NCBI RefSeq assembly: GCF_031191185.1
Contig: NZ_CP133464.1
Coordinates: 434,001 to 498,000 of the forward strand
Reading direction: 5' to 3'
Origin: Prevotella nigrescens
GTDB lineage: Bacteria > Bacteroidota > Bacteroidia > Bacteroidales > Bacteroidaceae
DNA length: 64,000 nt
Shown here piece after piece: positions 52,638 to 62,679 of this stretch (within the stretch, counting starts at the first letter, position 1; every line of letters begins with the position of its first letter). The position numbers and the translations under genes are program-made. The notes under the pieces were generated by a model. It was not told where the DNA came from. It worked only from the letters and a program-made list of their open reading frames with translations, and made no database searches.

Positions 52638-52666
52638 CAAAAGTACGAAATATATATTGCAGCAAA
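52638..52666 (-). promoter_or_regulatory. Probable rubrerythrin promoter
   Basis: On the minus strand TTTG (52666-52663), a 17-bp spacer and TACTTTTG (52645-52638). The leader to the ATG would be about 165 nt, long for this genome. Confidence 0.5.
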
Positions 52667-52914
52667 TAACAATCTGCTACTTTTTTTCGTTCGATAGCTA
52701 AGTTTAGACAGTGGCTAAATAAGGTTTAAAGCATACGTAAAAGTGCATATTTCAGACTCGCTTATGTGGCTGTTGTTGTGCGGAGGCGTATTATCGTTCA
52801 CGTTCTCATCGCCCACGAACACTACCCTAACAATAAGGAATGCAACAAACTGCAACCCCATCGTTCCACCTGTCCACCTCATTATATAGATGAAAAACAG
52901 AAAATAAAGATGTT

Positions 52915-53110
52915 AATATTTTTTACAAGAATATCTATTGTATAACAATCTCGCTGTCAATACATTACAAAACCTGTTGTTTTGCGTTCCGAAACAGACC
53001 GTTTTGTACGGTAAAAGCGTGGTTTTTGTGCCCTAAAACAACCGCTTTCGCAATGCCAAAGCGCAGTTATCGATTCCTAAGAGAATTATCTTTACAAAAT
53101 CAGAGCTATT
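52915..53110. repeat. Intergenic 22-bp-unit element with flanking arms, copy f
   Basis: Four units start with AAA at 52970, 52992, 53014 and 53036. Left arm (ACAAGAATATCTATTG, GTCAATACATTAC) and right arm (GAATTATCTTTACAAAATCA) match those of copy b at 19866-20060, so the repeated element is about 195 bp. It lies in the 1-kb gap 52466-53471 between divergent genes. The rest of the gap holds no gene that I can support. Confidence 0.75.
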
Positions 53111-53471
53111 TATCTGTAAAATCACTCTGTATAAGCTGTGAGCATTCAGACGGGCTGAAGGGACACGATTTATCACATTCTTCATAGTAATGCTGTTGTT
53201 TCGTGGGTGTCAGGAACGTGATAAATCATGCTCCTACACATGCTATCCACTCTTTTCAGTGTGTCTTAGCCTCTGTCTTGTACGGCAAAAGGCACTTCTT
53301 TGCTAAATCTTTACCGAGCCGATTGCAGAGCTACAAACAGACGCCAAAGACAAATATTTTCTCTGATTTCTGCATAAAAAACAGCAAATAGATTTGGATT
53401 TATCGATTTTTATGCCTAAATTTGCTACCAAAAGCATAGATAACCGAAGTTTAATTTAACACTAAACGATT

Positions 53472-54910
53472 ATGAGAAGAATAATACTTTTGTTACTACC
53501 TCTCGTATTTACCTGTGTTCAGAAGGTGTGCGGACAAGCTCATTTCTTCGATGCAAGAGTGAGCAAGTATGGAGAATTAGAGCAAGTCTTAGGCGACAAG
53601 TGGGACAAGACAGACTCGCTGATAGTGCACGGACCCATCAATGAAGCCGACTTCAAGACGATGGTGCGTTGTGCAAGATACGGCATCTTGCGCATCATCA
53701 ACCTGCAATATGCGCAAGTAGAGAACCATAAGATACCCAATTGTGGCTTTGCAGATGCAGAATTGAGCTCCCATGGATACTACTTGGATATTGATCGCGT
53801 TATCCTTCCCGACGATATAACAGAGTTTGGCGACTTCGCTTTCTATTGCCTGACACTGCGCAAGGTCAATATTCCTGCCTCTTGAAAAAGATGGGAGAGG
53901 CTTGCTTCTACTTAGACAAGTGGCTCGACATCAATCCGATAGTGTTTCCGGAAGGCGTAACCGAAATTCCCGATGCCTGTTTTCTCTATGCTGCCAAAGT
54001 AAAAGCAGTGGTTTTGCCCTCTACAATCAAGACCATTTCAAACGTAGCGTTTAGCAATACGTATATATCGGAGCTGATTTTACCCGAGGGACTCGACAGT
54101 ATTGGCATAATGGGCTTAGGCAGTTCTTCGTTCAAAGAACTTGTTTTGCCTAACTCTGTAAAGCGATTGGGCAAGGACGCATTATCCGACAACCACAAGT
54201 TAAAGCGGGTTGTGCTGCCCAAAGGACTTACCGAGATTCCCGAAGGCCTATGTTGTATGTGCAGAGAACTGGAAGATGCAGAAATCCCTGCAAACGTAAG
54301 AACTGTTAAAAGAGAGGCTTTCAGATACTGCGAGAAGCTGAAAGTAGCCCTTCCGTACGGTTTGGAGCGCATAGAAGCGCTTGCCTTTGAGCATTGTCTG
54401 GCAGATTCCATCGTGCTGCCTTCTACCGTGAAGTATCTCGAAGGTGCTCCGTTCAGGCACGTCAAGGGCTTAAAGAAAATCTATTCCCTCGCCGAAACGC
54501 CCCCCGTGTGTACGATAGACCCTCAGAGATTTACTGATAGCATCAATCCTTTCGACGGTTCTGCACCGAAAGACATACCCATTTACGTTCCAATCGGGTC
54601 GGCAGAGAAGTATCGGAAAGCCATCGGCTGGGACTATTTCACCAATTTCATTGAGACAAGCAAGCTCCCTGCAGGGATAGAGACCCCAAAAGCGGGCAGC
54701 AACGAGCAATATAAGGTGTACGGAAAAGACGGCAGAATCGTCATGGAACCGCAGGGCAGGCTCGCCTCTCCCGTCCGTTATTCTGTTTGCAACATGGCAG
54801 GTGCAACGATAGCACAAGGTTATCTCACGGCTTCGCACACCCTGCCAGTGCCCGAAAGCGGCATCTACGTTGTCCGTATCGGCAATGCCGTGTACAAGAT
54901 ATTGCTGTAA
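53472..54910 (+). pseudogene. BspA-like leucine-rich-repeat surface protein, frameshifted
   Basis: Two frames make one protein. The first (53472-53885) has a signal peptide (MRRIILLLLPLVFTCVQKVCG) and the first leucine-rich repeats, ending RKVNIPAS then a stop. The second frame resumes LKKMGEACFYL at about 53884 and runs to 54910 with BspA-type repeats (ELVLPNSVKRLG, IPANVRTVKREAF) and a type IX sorting-like tail (GIYVVRIGNAVYKILL). Adding one T in the short T run at 53883-53884 restores a continuous frame of about 480 codons. It may be a true inactivating mutation, phase variation, or a sequencing error. Confidence 0.8.
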
Positions 54911-55005
54911 AGCCCTGACAACGCTACATATACAGAACTTCCATTCGGGTTATGACAGACCGCATCGGTGCTGTTGGAACGGAGAGAAAACGTAGCAAGA
55001 AAAAC

Positions 55006-55042
55006 ATAGGGGACGAAACTTTGTGCTTCGTCCCCTATCTTT
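55006..55042 (+). terminator. Terminator after the frameshifted BspA-like gene
   Basis: ATAGGGGACGAA pairs with TTCGTCCCCTAT (12 bp) around a 9-nt loop, followed by CTTTAT. Confidence 0.8.
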
Positions 55043-55117
55043 ATGTATGCCCGTAAAATCTAAATATTTCTTATAAAAGTTTCTATTGCATAACCATCTT
55101 GTCATCAATGTATTGCA

Positions 55118-55226
55118 AAACGTATTGTCCGGATTTCAGAAAGCATAGGTCTTACCCATAAAAAGAGCCTGTTTTGCAATGCGAAACAGGCTCCTTTGCA
55201 GGACGAAACAGACCGTTTCGCCTCTT
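55118..55226. repeat. 22-bp-unit intergenic element, copy g, five units
   Basis: Units start at 55118, 55140, 55162, 55184 and 55206 in strict 22-bp register. Units 3 and 4 are inverted to each other (GAGCCTGTTT and AAACAGGCTC) and form a hairpin that can end the convergent buk transcript. The left flank (CTATTGCATAACCATCTTGTC) matches copies b and f. Confidence 0.78.
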
Positions 55227-55386
55227 GTTGATAATGTGAATGTTACACTATGCAACCATTAAGGAAGGATATTAACATATTTCTGTTTGAAACTTAACGC
55301 ATTCCTCACATTCAAAAGCCAGTAAAACAACCACCAATAAACACCACTTCGAATGTAAGGAATGCAATAAATGAAAGCTCAACGGC

Positions 55387-56451
55387 TTAGTATTCTTTTA
55401 TCGTCTGCTTGCCTTCCAGTGCGGCAAGAGCATTCTCTGTCAGGGCGAGCATCTCGTCCTGACCGGGATAAACAACAACCGGGGCAAGATAGCCAATGCG
55501 CTTCTCAATCTCGTTAACAAGGTATTCGCTGTAACACATGCCCCCCGTCAGAATGATGGCGTCTACCTTTCCGCAGAGCACGGCACCTTCAGAGGCAATT
55601 GCTTTAGCCACGTTCAATATCAAGGCAGATATGACAAGCTGGGCATGTTCGTCGCCTGCATCTATGCGCTTACGTATTTCGCGGAAGTCGTTGGTGCCTA
55701 AATGGGCAAGCAGCCCACCCTGCGACGTTATCTTCTTCATCATTTGCTCTTCGGTGAGACCGCTGTGATAGCACAAGCGCACTATTTCCGACATGGGCAG
55801 CGTACCCGTCCGCTCGGGAGAAAAGGGACCGTCGCCCGACAAGGCATTGTTTGCATCGATGGCACGACCTTGCCGGTGGGCTGCAAAAGAAATGCCCCCA
55901 CCTAAGTGTGCAATAATTAAATTAAGCTTGTTGTACTGTGTATTATGTTCGCGCGCATAGCGACGGCCAACTGCCTTCTGGTTCAATGCGTGCCAAATAC
56001 AAATGCGTGGAGTTTCAGGAAGTCCGGTAATGTGTGCTTCCGGTATCATTTCGTCTACCACACCGGGGTCTGCTATGAAGCTCTGGCAGCCCGGAATCAT
56101 CTCTGCAATATCATAAGCCAGCTTGCAACCGAGGTCGCATGGGTGCTGATGAATCGCCTTGCGCTGGTCTTCTATCATCTGTGGGTTCACTCTATACACA
56201 CCGCTTTCTACGGCTTTCGATAGTCCTCCGCGTCCTACTACGGCATTGAAATCGAGGGGAATGTTACGTTGTTGCAGTTCCTGAAGTATGCGTTGCCTGC
56301 GATATTCGTACTGGTCGAAGATGGTATGGAAGTGTTCCAATTCGCTGCGTGAGTGCTTGACATCTTCCACAAAAAGTGGTTCGCAGTTGTTTGCCACTGA
56401 TATTTTTGTTGAAGTAGAGCCAGGGTTAATGGCTAAAATCTTGTACGCCAT
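55387..56451 (-). CDS. buk: Butyrate kinase
   Basis: A 354-residue acetokinase-family enzyme making butyrate (or a branched-chain acid) and ATP from the acyl phosphate. Motifs: INPGSTSTKIS at the N-terminus, HLGGGISFAAH (adenosine loop), GDGPFSPERTG, and IILTGGMCYS near the C-terminus. It follows ptb with only 2 bp between the genes. Together they turn acyl-CoA into acid and ATP. In Bacteroidota the pair may handle isobutyrate or isovalerate. Confidence 0.95.
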   Translation of the reverse strand: MAYKILAINPGSTSTKISVANNCEPLFVEDVKHSRSELEHFHTIFDQYEYRRQRILQELQQRNIPLDFNAVVGRGGLSKAVESGVYRVNPQMIEDQRKAIHQHPCDLGCKLAYDIAEMIPGCQSFIADPGVVDEMIPEAHITGLPETPRICIWHALNQKAVGRRYAREHNTQYNKLNLIIAHLGGGISFAAHRQGRAIDANNALSGDGPFSPERTGTLPMSEIVRLCYHSGLTEEQMMKKITSQGGLLAHLGTNDFREIRKRIDAGDEHAQLVISALILNVAKAIASEGAVLCGKVDAIILTGGMCYSEYLVNEIEKRIGYLAPVVVYPGQDEMLALTENALAALEGKQTIKEY

Positions 56452-56454
56452 GGT

Positions 56455-57372
56455 TTATTTATTCTTTGATTTAGAGATGATGGCAGCAAGTGCCAAGCTG
56501 TAAAACTTCGATTCTACGGTATCGCCGCGGCTCGCCAACACCACGGGAACCTGTGTTCCTTGCAACACGGCGGCTGTTTCGGCTCCTGCAAAAAGCGTTA
56601 TGGCCTTGTAGAACACATTTCCTGCCTCGATGTCGGGGAAGATAACGGCATCGGCTTCGCCCCCTATTGGAGAGTCTATCTTCTTGTCTGCCAACGCTTC
56701 AGCCGAGCATGAAGTCTTCAAATCGAGCGGACCGTCTACTATACAGTTGCCAAATGCTCCTTCGGCAGCCATCTTCTTTAGTTCAAGATAGCCCTCGGTG
56801 TATGGGAAATGCTTTCCGTCGGGTTTCTCCGAGCAGTGAATGAGCGAGATTTTAGGTTGTTCTATATTGAAGGCATGGCAGAAATTAGATACGTATTTTA
56901 TTTGTTCCATGCGTTGTTCGTGCGTCGGGAAAGGAAGCACGGCAGGGTCGGTAAAGAACAAGAGCTTTGGATAAGAAGGTATTTTGGCTGCTGTGATATG
57001 AGTTAACACACTTCCTTTCGGCAGGATACCCTTTTCTTTGTTAAGTATGGCGCGTAGTAATACATCGGTGTTCACAAATCCTTTCATCAGGGCGTCGGCT
57101 TTTCCTTGCCGCACAAGTTCCACTGCTTTTTCTGAAGCGTCCTGCGGGTCGTTGGCAGAAAGGGTCTCGTATTTCCCTTTCAACTTATCGGCTGTTTGTT
57201 GAGAGCATACCAAAATGGGGATTATGACACCTGCCTTGCAAGCCATTTCAACAGCATCGAGGGTATGATTGTCTTCTGCCCAGACAACGGCAACATTATT
57301 TTTAATACCACTTTCGTTCAGACTTTCAATCAATTGAGAGAAGTCCGTAATGCTTCTTGTATTGTTCTTCAT
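56455..57372 (-). CDS. ptb: Phosphate butyryltransferase
   Basis: A 305-residue enzyme converting butyryl-CoA (or a related acyl-CoA) and phosphate to the acyl phosphate. The PTA_PTB fold shows VAVVWAEDNHTLDAV, ADALMKGFVNTDVLLRAIL and the signature SPIGGEADAVIFPDIEAGN. Length is normal. It is first of a two-gene operon with buk. The 57373-57679 gap upstream holds only the osmC terminator. Confidence 0.94.
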   Translation of the reverse strand: MKNNTRSITDFSQLIESLNESGIKNNVAVVWAEDNHTLDAVEMACKAGVIIPILVCSQQTADKLKGKYETLSANDPQDASEKAVELVRQGKADALMKGFVNTDVLLRAILNKEKGILPKGSVLTHITAAKIPSYPKLLFFTDPAVLPFPTHEQRMEQIKYVSNFCHAFNIEQPKISLIHCSEKPDGKHFPYTEGYLELKKMAAEGAFGNCIVDGPLDLKTSCSAEALADKKIDSPIGGEADAVIFPDIEAGNVFYKAITLFAGAETAAVLQGTQVPVVLASRGDTVESKFYSLALAAIISKSKNK

Positions 57373-57608
57373 ATTAAATAGTTATATTTGTGCGAAAGTT
57401 TTAATCTCTTGTTCAGTGCCACAAAGATACAAAAAAGGTCTTTATTTATCAAAATACACTTTTTATAAAGTAGGTATTTTTTGATATTTTAAGACTTTAT
57501 CAGGTGATGGAAGTGCGTTGATACAATTGAATGTGTCTGACTAATCTCTCTTAAAAGGAAGTAAGGGAAACTAAGAAAACCCGAGGAGGGATAAGTATTA
57601 TAAAAGAA

Positions 57609-57648
57609 ATAGTCTCCCTATGGACACTGTGGGCTATAGGGAGACTAT
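57609..57648 (-). terminator. Terminator of the OsmC-like gene
   Basis: ATAGTCTCCCTAT pairs perfectly with ATAGGGAGACTAT (13 bp, 14-nt loop). On the minus strand it is followed by TTCTTTTA. It lies 32 bp beyond the stop of the gene at 57680. Confidence 0.75.
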
Positions 57649-57679
57649 GTATTCCAAGAACTATAGAACACCTACAGTT

Positions 57680-58087
57680 CTATTCTTCGTACACGAAAGT
57701 AAAGTCTTTCTGTGCTTTCAGTGAGTTGCCGACAAAGCAACCCTTCAGTGCAAAGCTCTCGAACTTCTTGCGTAAATTTTCATCTAAATTGCCTTTTACG
57801 TGGAATTCGATAGCTATTTTCTCCACCGTCAGCGTCTTAGGGTCCTCCACTATCTCGCCAACTACGGCATAGGTACCCGTCAAATCGATGTTTTCGCGCT
57901 TGGCACGCATTGCAATGGTAGTTAAAGTGCACGCTGCGAGCGACTGAGCCAATATGTCTACCGGTGTTGCATACTCGCCTAACCCACCCGAAGCCTTGCC
58001 TGCATCGGTTTTAAGCGTCTGTCCTGAAGCCTCATAGGTAGCTTCTACCCTGAAGTTTCCTAAGTATTTTACAATTGATTTCTCCAT
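57680..58087 (-). CDS. OsmC family protein
   Basis: A 135-residue protein of the OsmC/YhfA thiol-peroxidase-like fold. SPLAACT-type text appears as LAQSLAACTLTTIAMRAKRENIDL with one cysteine, and a second cysteine lies in LKGCFVG, the expected pair. The N-terminal strand contains GGLGEYATPVDILAQS. Members reduce organic hydroperoxides or have unknown substrates. It stands alone between terminator and promoter regions. Confidence 0.9.
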   Translation of the reverse strand: MEKSIVKYLGNFRVEATYEASGQTLKTDAGKASGGLGEYATPVDILAQSLAACTLTTIAMRAKRENIDLTGTYAVVGEIVEDPKTLTVEKIAIEFHVKGNLDENLRKKFESFALKGCFVGNSLKAQKDFTFVYEE

Positions 58088-58347
58088 TATTACTATTTTT
58101 TTATTATCGAAAGCAAAGATAATAATTTAGTTTTAATTGTGCGAAAGATATTATAACATTATGGTATTTAAACGTTTTTTAGAATTTATACAAACCATTT
58201 CACGGCTCTGTAGAAACACGATTACAACCTGACTGATAAAATTTGAGCATGTTGGACGGGAGACGTTATATGTCTGCAACATTGGAAGAGGTTACCAATC
58301 TTTAATATAAAATTATTGTTAAACAATAAATTATTGTCGTTTTAAAT

Positions 58348-58378
58348 TTTGGAAAAATAAAATTTATAGCTACTTTTG
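58348..58378 (+). promoter_or_regulatory. Promoter of the DUF2975/HTH pair
   Basis: TTTG at 58348-58351, a 19-bp spacer and TACTTTTG at 58371-58378, a perfect match. The leader to the ATG is about 55 nt. The rest of the 58088-58394 gap shows nothing else. Confidence 0.8.
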
Positions 58379-58439
58379 CACTGTAGAATATAAAGTGTGG
58401 CTACCAACTCGCAATACATCTGTTAAACAAAAGGGCACT

Positions 58440-59153
58440 ATGAATAAACGATTGTACCTTTACTGCACCTTGTTACTATGCATTATGTCCTGCATGATGC
58501 TCTATACCGTCTACGATGCGGGCAAGGCGCTTGTTAATGGATATGCCGAAGGGGCACACATGACCGACCTTGAGCTGAAAGCGCAACAGGACAGCGTCTA
58601 TGCAAAATCACAAGAATACAAGGCCATAAAAAGGAAACAATTGGAAGATGAAGACTGGGCTACTGCCACACCCGTATCGTTTAAGGTTGGCTTGCAGGCT
58701 CCGCCAACAACTTTCATTAACCAGAAAACCGGCAAGCCAGAGCGGGTCTGGATGCGTACCATAGATGTTAACTATAAATCGCCGCACTATTTCCTCGCCG
58801 TAAAAGGACTGAGTTTCTTGATTATGGCAGGACTTTCGCTGACGATTTTAATACTTGCGTTTAAACTTATAGCGCGTTTCCGCAATTCGGAAAATATCTT
58901 TCTGGTACGCAACTTGAAGCTTATACGGAGGTTAGCGTTCTGTACGCTCATCTATTATGTATTGTGGTGGACCATAACATTGGTTGAAGTGTACTTCATA
59001 AAGCAGTCGTTTAGTCTTGAAGGGTGCAACATCGACCTAATAAGTACGCTCGAACTGCCCAACGGTCTCTTTGAAGTCCCATTCACGTTCATCGTGTACG
59101 AGGTATTCTCAATCGGCGTTAAAATGCGAGAGGAAAACCAATTAACAGTGTAG
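58440..59153 (+). CDS. DUF2975 membrane protein
   Basis: A 237-residue protein with four hydrophobic segments: LYLYCTLLLCIMSCMMLYTV (near residue 15), FLIMAGLSLTILILAFKLIA, LAFCTLIYYVLWWTITLVEVYF, and a final weaker one. The short phrase RFRNSENIFLVRNLKLIRRLA between helices 2 and 3 is like DUF2975. The family is found with a small Cro/C1-type regulator directly downstream, as here (13-bp gap). The ATG at 58440 is chosen over a GTG at 58395. Function unknown. Confidence 0.82.
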   Translation: MNKRLYLYCTLLLCIMSCMMLYTVYDAGKALVNGYAEGAHMTDLELKAQQDSVYAKSQEYKAIKRKQLEDEDWATATPVSFKVGLQAPPTTFINQKTGKPERVWMRTIDVNYKSPHYFLAVKGLSFLIMAGLSLTILILAFKLIARFRNSENIFLVRNLKLIRRLAFCTLIYYVLWWTITLVEVYFIKQSFSLEGCNIDLISTLELPNGLFEVPFTFIVYEVFSIGVKMREENQLTV

Positions 59154-59166
59154 GAAGGGAATAAAG

Positions 59167-59394
59167 ATGATAGTAGTAAACCTTGACGTAATGATGGCAA
59201 GGAGGAAAATGTCGCTAAACGAACTTTCTGAACGGGTTAACATTACCCTTGCTAACTTGTCGATTCTAAAAACCGGAAAGGCAAAAGCCATACGCTTCAC
59301 AACGCTTAACGCCATTTGCGAAGCACTGAACTGCCAACCGGGCGACATATTAGAGTTTAGAGAAGGCGACCAGGGGCAAGAGCTTACATGCTAA
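59167..59394 (+). CDS. Cro/C1-type (YozG-like) transcriptional regulator
   Basis: A 75-residue DNA-binding protein made of one helix-turn-helix domain: MMARRKMSLNELSERVNIT (helices 1-2), then LANLSILKTGKAKAIRF (recognition) and LNAICEALNCQPGDILEF, the YozG-type ending. It is co-transcribed with the DUF2975 gene and probably regulates that pair. Confidence 0.92.
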   Translation: MIVVNLDVMMARRKMSLNELSERVNITLANLSILKTGKAKAIRFTTLNAICEALNCQPGDILEFREGDQGQELTC

Positions 59395-59497
59395 AGATTA
59401 GCTCCCTATGTATAATGAGGTGTACTATCGAAGAATAAATGATAAAGAAATAAAGAATAAGAAGAAAATAAATATCTACTTTAAGCATGAATAAAAT

Positions 59498-62317
59498 ATG
59501 AGAATTAAAAACATTTTTATTGCACTTTTTGTGCTTTTTACAACCAGTGCAACAGCACAAAACGAGATGGGAGATATGCCAAAAGCCCCCATCGACGCTG
59601 CTGTTAAGATAGGACACCTTGACAATGGGCTAACCTATTACATTCGGAAAAACAACTATCCGGAGGGTAAAGTAAACTTCTACATAGCACACAAGGTAGG
59701 AGCAATACAAGAACAAGACAATCAGGACGGTCTTGCACACTTGTTGGAACACATGGCTTTCAATGGGTCAAAGCACTTCCCCGACGATTCCGTGGTCAAG
59801 TTCATGGATAAAACAGGCGGTGGCTGGAACGCATACACTACTGCCGACCACACTGTTTACTTTCTTACAGGTATCAATGCCAAGCGTCCTGCACTCGTAG
59901 ATTCTTGTTTGCTCGTATTAAGCGACTGGTCTCAGGGACTGACACTCACGGCTGACCAAATTGAAACAGAACGAGACGTGGTGCACAACGAGTACCGCGG
60001 ACACAACGCCATGCAGCGATTGCTACGTGCTGCCAATGCCGACTTGTTCCCAAACAGCATCTATGGCCGGCGCACAGTCATTGGAAGCATGGACGTTATA
60101 GATAAATGTAATCCTGAAACACTGCGTGCTTACTATCGCAAATGGTACTTCCCTGGCAATCAGGCTATCTTTATTGTGGGCGACATCGACCCTGACAAAG
60201 TGGAAGCCAGCATAAAACGCCTGTTCGGCGGGCTGAAACCAGCCAAGGAAGCAACCAAAGCTACACCTGTAATGGTGGACGACAACGACAAGATTCTATA
60301 TGCTTTTGGCAGCCATAAAGAGGTTTCACAAGAGATTTTCCAACTCTACCGCAAAATAGAATACATTGCTCCGGAAGAGAAGAACTCTCTTATGTACCTC
60401 TACATCAAGCCAATGTACTCGCTTGTAAACATCATGTTCAACAACCGTATGCAGAAAATTGCACAGGCACCGGAGTCAAACATCACGGTTGCACAAGGCA
60501 ATGTAGATGGCTATGCAGGTCAGACTATCACTCGTGACGCCGAAGGTATCGTGGTGGTTCCTAAGCCTGGCAAAGAGAAAGAGGCTATGGCACAAATCAT
60601 TCGTGAGATGAATCGCATCGGACAGTATGGCTTTACCGAATCGGAATTTAAGCATGCGAAGGAAGCTTACAAGGCTTCACTCGACAATCGTTATAACAAT
60701 CGTGCGACAATAACAAACGACAGCTACGCCCAAACGCTCATCAGCAACTTCCTCGAAGGCGAACCTTACAGCAATATAGAGCAACTACACGAACTCTACG
60801 GGCAGGTTATTCCAATGCTTCCGCTGGCTACTGTCAACGAAATGGCAAAGAATTTAATCAACGTAAACGAGAAAAACTTTGCTATCAGCGTGATTCTTCA
60901 GGAGAAAGATGGCAAGACAGGCTTTACAAAAGCAGAACTTCCAGGCATCGTAAACGCTGCTCGTGCAGAGAAAGTAGATGCTTATGTGGACAACACAAAG
61001 GAAGAACCTATGATGTTAAATGAGCCAAAGCCGGGCAAGATAGTAGGTGAGAAAGTGTTAAAACAGTTCGGTGCCAAAGAATTAACGCTCTCTAACGGCG
61101 CGAAAGTCATCTTGAAGAAGACCGACCTTAAGGCAAACGAGATTCTTATGATGGCTACTGCAGCTGGCGGAAAGAGTATCGGCAAGAACGAAAACCTCGC
61201 TATGCGCAAGCTTTGGGACGATATGGCAAGCATACATGGACTTGGAACGAAAGACATCAACGACCTTGCCAATATTGCACAGACCAAGACTACGAACGTA
61301 GAAGCAGGCATAAGCAACGACCTTCACTACCTTAGTGGCTCTACTGTAAACCAGAATTTAGAGACATTAATGCAGATGATAAACCTCAGTTTCACTGGGA
61401 TTAAGAAAGACGAGAACTACTATAAACTCATAACACAGTACATGAAAGGAAAGATTGAGGGCAAAGCAAACGACCCGGAAATGGTCTTCCAGGACTCAGT
61501 AATGTATTATGAGCACAACAAACAGCTCGACGTACTCTCTCCAGACCCTAAAGATATCGACAATATCAACTACGACCGGGCACTCGAACTCTATCGTCAG
61601 CTCTTCAATAATGCCTCTGAATTCACCTTCGTGTTCGTCGGAAGCTTCGACGAAGCAACCATTCGCCCGCTCATTGCAAAGTATATTGCCTCTCTCCCAT
61701 CAAGCAAAAAGAAGGCAGAACTGGCAGATATGCGCAACTATACAAAAGGAAATGTAGAGAAGAGCTTCAGCTTTAAGATGTCGAATCCACAGAGTAAGAT
61801 TGTCGATACCTATCGTTCTGACAAGGTTCCATATACTCTTGAAAACTTATTAAATGCGAAAGTGCTGGGCCAATACCTCTGGAATAAGATGTTTGAGATT
61901 ATCCGCGAGAAAGAAAGTGCGGTGTACACACCAATGCCAAGCGTTAGCCTTGAAAACGACTTGAATGGAAACTACCTCGTAATAGGCTGCGAACTGGCAA
62001 CCAATCCGGAGAAGACAGCCATTGCAAAGAAGCTCGCCAAGGAGATTATCTACGACGCACAGACGAAGATAACCAACGACGACGTGGCAAGAGCAAAGGA
62101 GTCAATTCTTAAAAACCACTCTGAAGCGTTGAAGAAAAATAGTTATTGGTTGAACGTTCTCTCTGATTATGCTACCTACGGTATTGATAGAGCCAACGGT
62201 TTCGATGCCGTCATGAAGGCGATAACACCGCAGACACTTGGCAATATAGCCAAAACTGTATTGAAATCTGGTAATCATATCCAGGTAACAATGAATGCAG
62301 AGAAACTTGATAAATAA
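59498..62317 (+). CDS. M16 family zinc metalloprotease
   Basis: A 939-residue exported protease with a signal peptide (MRIKNIFIALFVLFTTSATAQ). The inverted zinc motif HLLEH is near residue 81, with the third ligand in a downstream NEYRG segment near residue 163. Two M16 halves follow; the second (from about residue 520) lacks the motif, as in other two-lobed M16 enzymes. It resembles the periplasmic pitrilysin-like peptidases of Bacteroidota. It stands alone; a 104-bp gap separates it from the HTH gene. Confidence 0.93.
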   Translation: MRIKNIFIALFVLFTTSATAQNEMGDMPKAPIDAAVKIGHLDNGLTYYIRKNNYPEGKVNFYIAHKVGAIQEQDNQDGLAHLLEHMAFNGSKHFPDDSVVKFMDKTGGGWNAYTTADHTVYFLTGINAKRPALVDSCLLVLSDWSQGLTLTADQIETERDVVHNEYRGHNAMQRLLRAANADLFPNSIYGRRTVIGSMDVIDKCNPETLRAYYRKWYFPGNQAIFIVGDIDPDKVEASIKRLFGGLKPAKEATKATPVMVDDNDKILYAFGSHKEVSQEIFQLYRKIEYIAPEEKNSLMYLYIKPMYSLVNIMFNNRMQKIAQAPESNITVAQGNVDGYAGQTITRDAEGIVVVPKPGKEKEAMAQIIREMNRIGQYGFTESEFKHAKEAYKASLDNRYNNRATITNDSYAQTLISNFLEGEPYSNIEQLHELYGQVIPMLPLATVNEMAKNLINVNEKNFAISVILQEKDGKTGFTKAELPGIVNAARAEKVDAYVDNTKEEPMMLNEPKPGKIVGEKVLKQFGAKELTLSNGAKVILKKTDLKANEILMMATAAGGKSIGKNENLAMRKLWDDMASIHGLGTKDINDLANIAQTKTTNVEAGISNDLHYLSGSTVNQNLETLMQMINLSFTGIKKDENYYKLITQYMKGKIEGKANDPEMVFQDSVMYYEHNKQLDVLSPDPKDIDNINYDRALELYRQLFNNASEFTFVFVGSFDEATIRPLIAKYIASLPSSKKKAELADMRNYTKGNVEKSFSFKMSNPQSKIVDTYRSDKVPYTLENLLNAKVLGQYLWNKMFEIIREKESAVYTPMPSVSLENDLNGNYLVIGCELATNPEKTAIAKKLAKEIIYDAQTKITNDDVARAKESILKNHSEALKKNSYWLNVLSDYATYGIDRANGFDAVMKAITPQTLGNIAKTVLKSGNHIQVTMNAEKLDK

Positions 62318-62468
62318 AGAAATAGAAGAAAAACGGCAACTTCTCGTTGCACCGAAGAAGTCTTCGAGGAGTGCCGCGTTCATAGTAATTATATAATAAC
62401 TGGTAGCCCCTTGTTCTTTATAGTTATTCGCGCAGGGGGACTTGCATTTTAATTTAGATTTTGATTTT

Positions 62469-62534
62469 ATGACATTTAGATGGTGGTGCTCTGATTACTG
62501 GGAAGCAGTTAGTGCACAAACCGCAAGAGACTGA
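62469..62534 (+). CDS. Possible tryptophan-rich leader peptide
   Basis: A 21-codon frame (MTFRWWCSDYWEAV and seven more residues) with three tryptophan codons, two adjacent. An intrinsic terminator follows about 90 bp later. The layout resembles an amino-acid attenuator, but no biosynthetic gene follows on this strand; the next gene is on the other strand. It could be a chance frame or a relic. Confidence 0.2.
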   Translation: MTFRWWCSDYWEAVSAQTARD

Positions 62535-62621
62535 GAAGTTTTTAGTGGTGCTGGAGCATAAAGAATCGTCTTTACACCTATAAGTTCTCTCGTAAGATGA
62601 TAGATAATCTCCAGAAAAATG

Positions 62622-62660
62622 ATAGGGAATGCACTTTATACAGTGCGTTCCCTATTTTTT
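62622..62660 (+). terminator. Intrinsic terminator after the M16 gene region
   Basis: ATAGGGAATGCACT pairs with AGTGCGTTCCCTAT (one G-T pair) and is followed by TTTTTT. It lies about 300 bp after the M16 stop, and 90 bp after the possible leader peptide. Confidence 0.8.
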
Positions 62661-62679
62661 GTATCGAAAAATATTAAAT

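Noticed and set aside
2331-55226. The 22-bp-unit elements as extra CRISPR arrays.
   Set aside because: Units vary throughout, have no constant repeat/spacer division, number at most six, and have no cas genes beside them.
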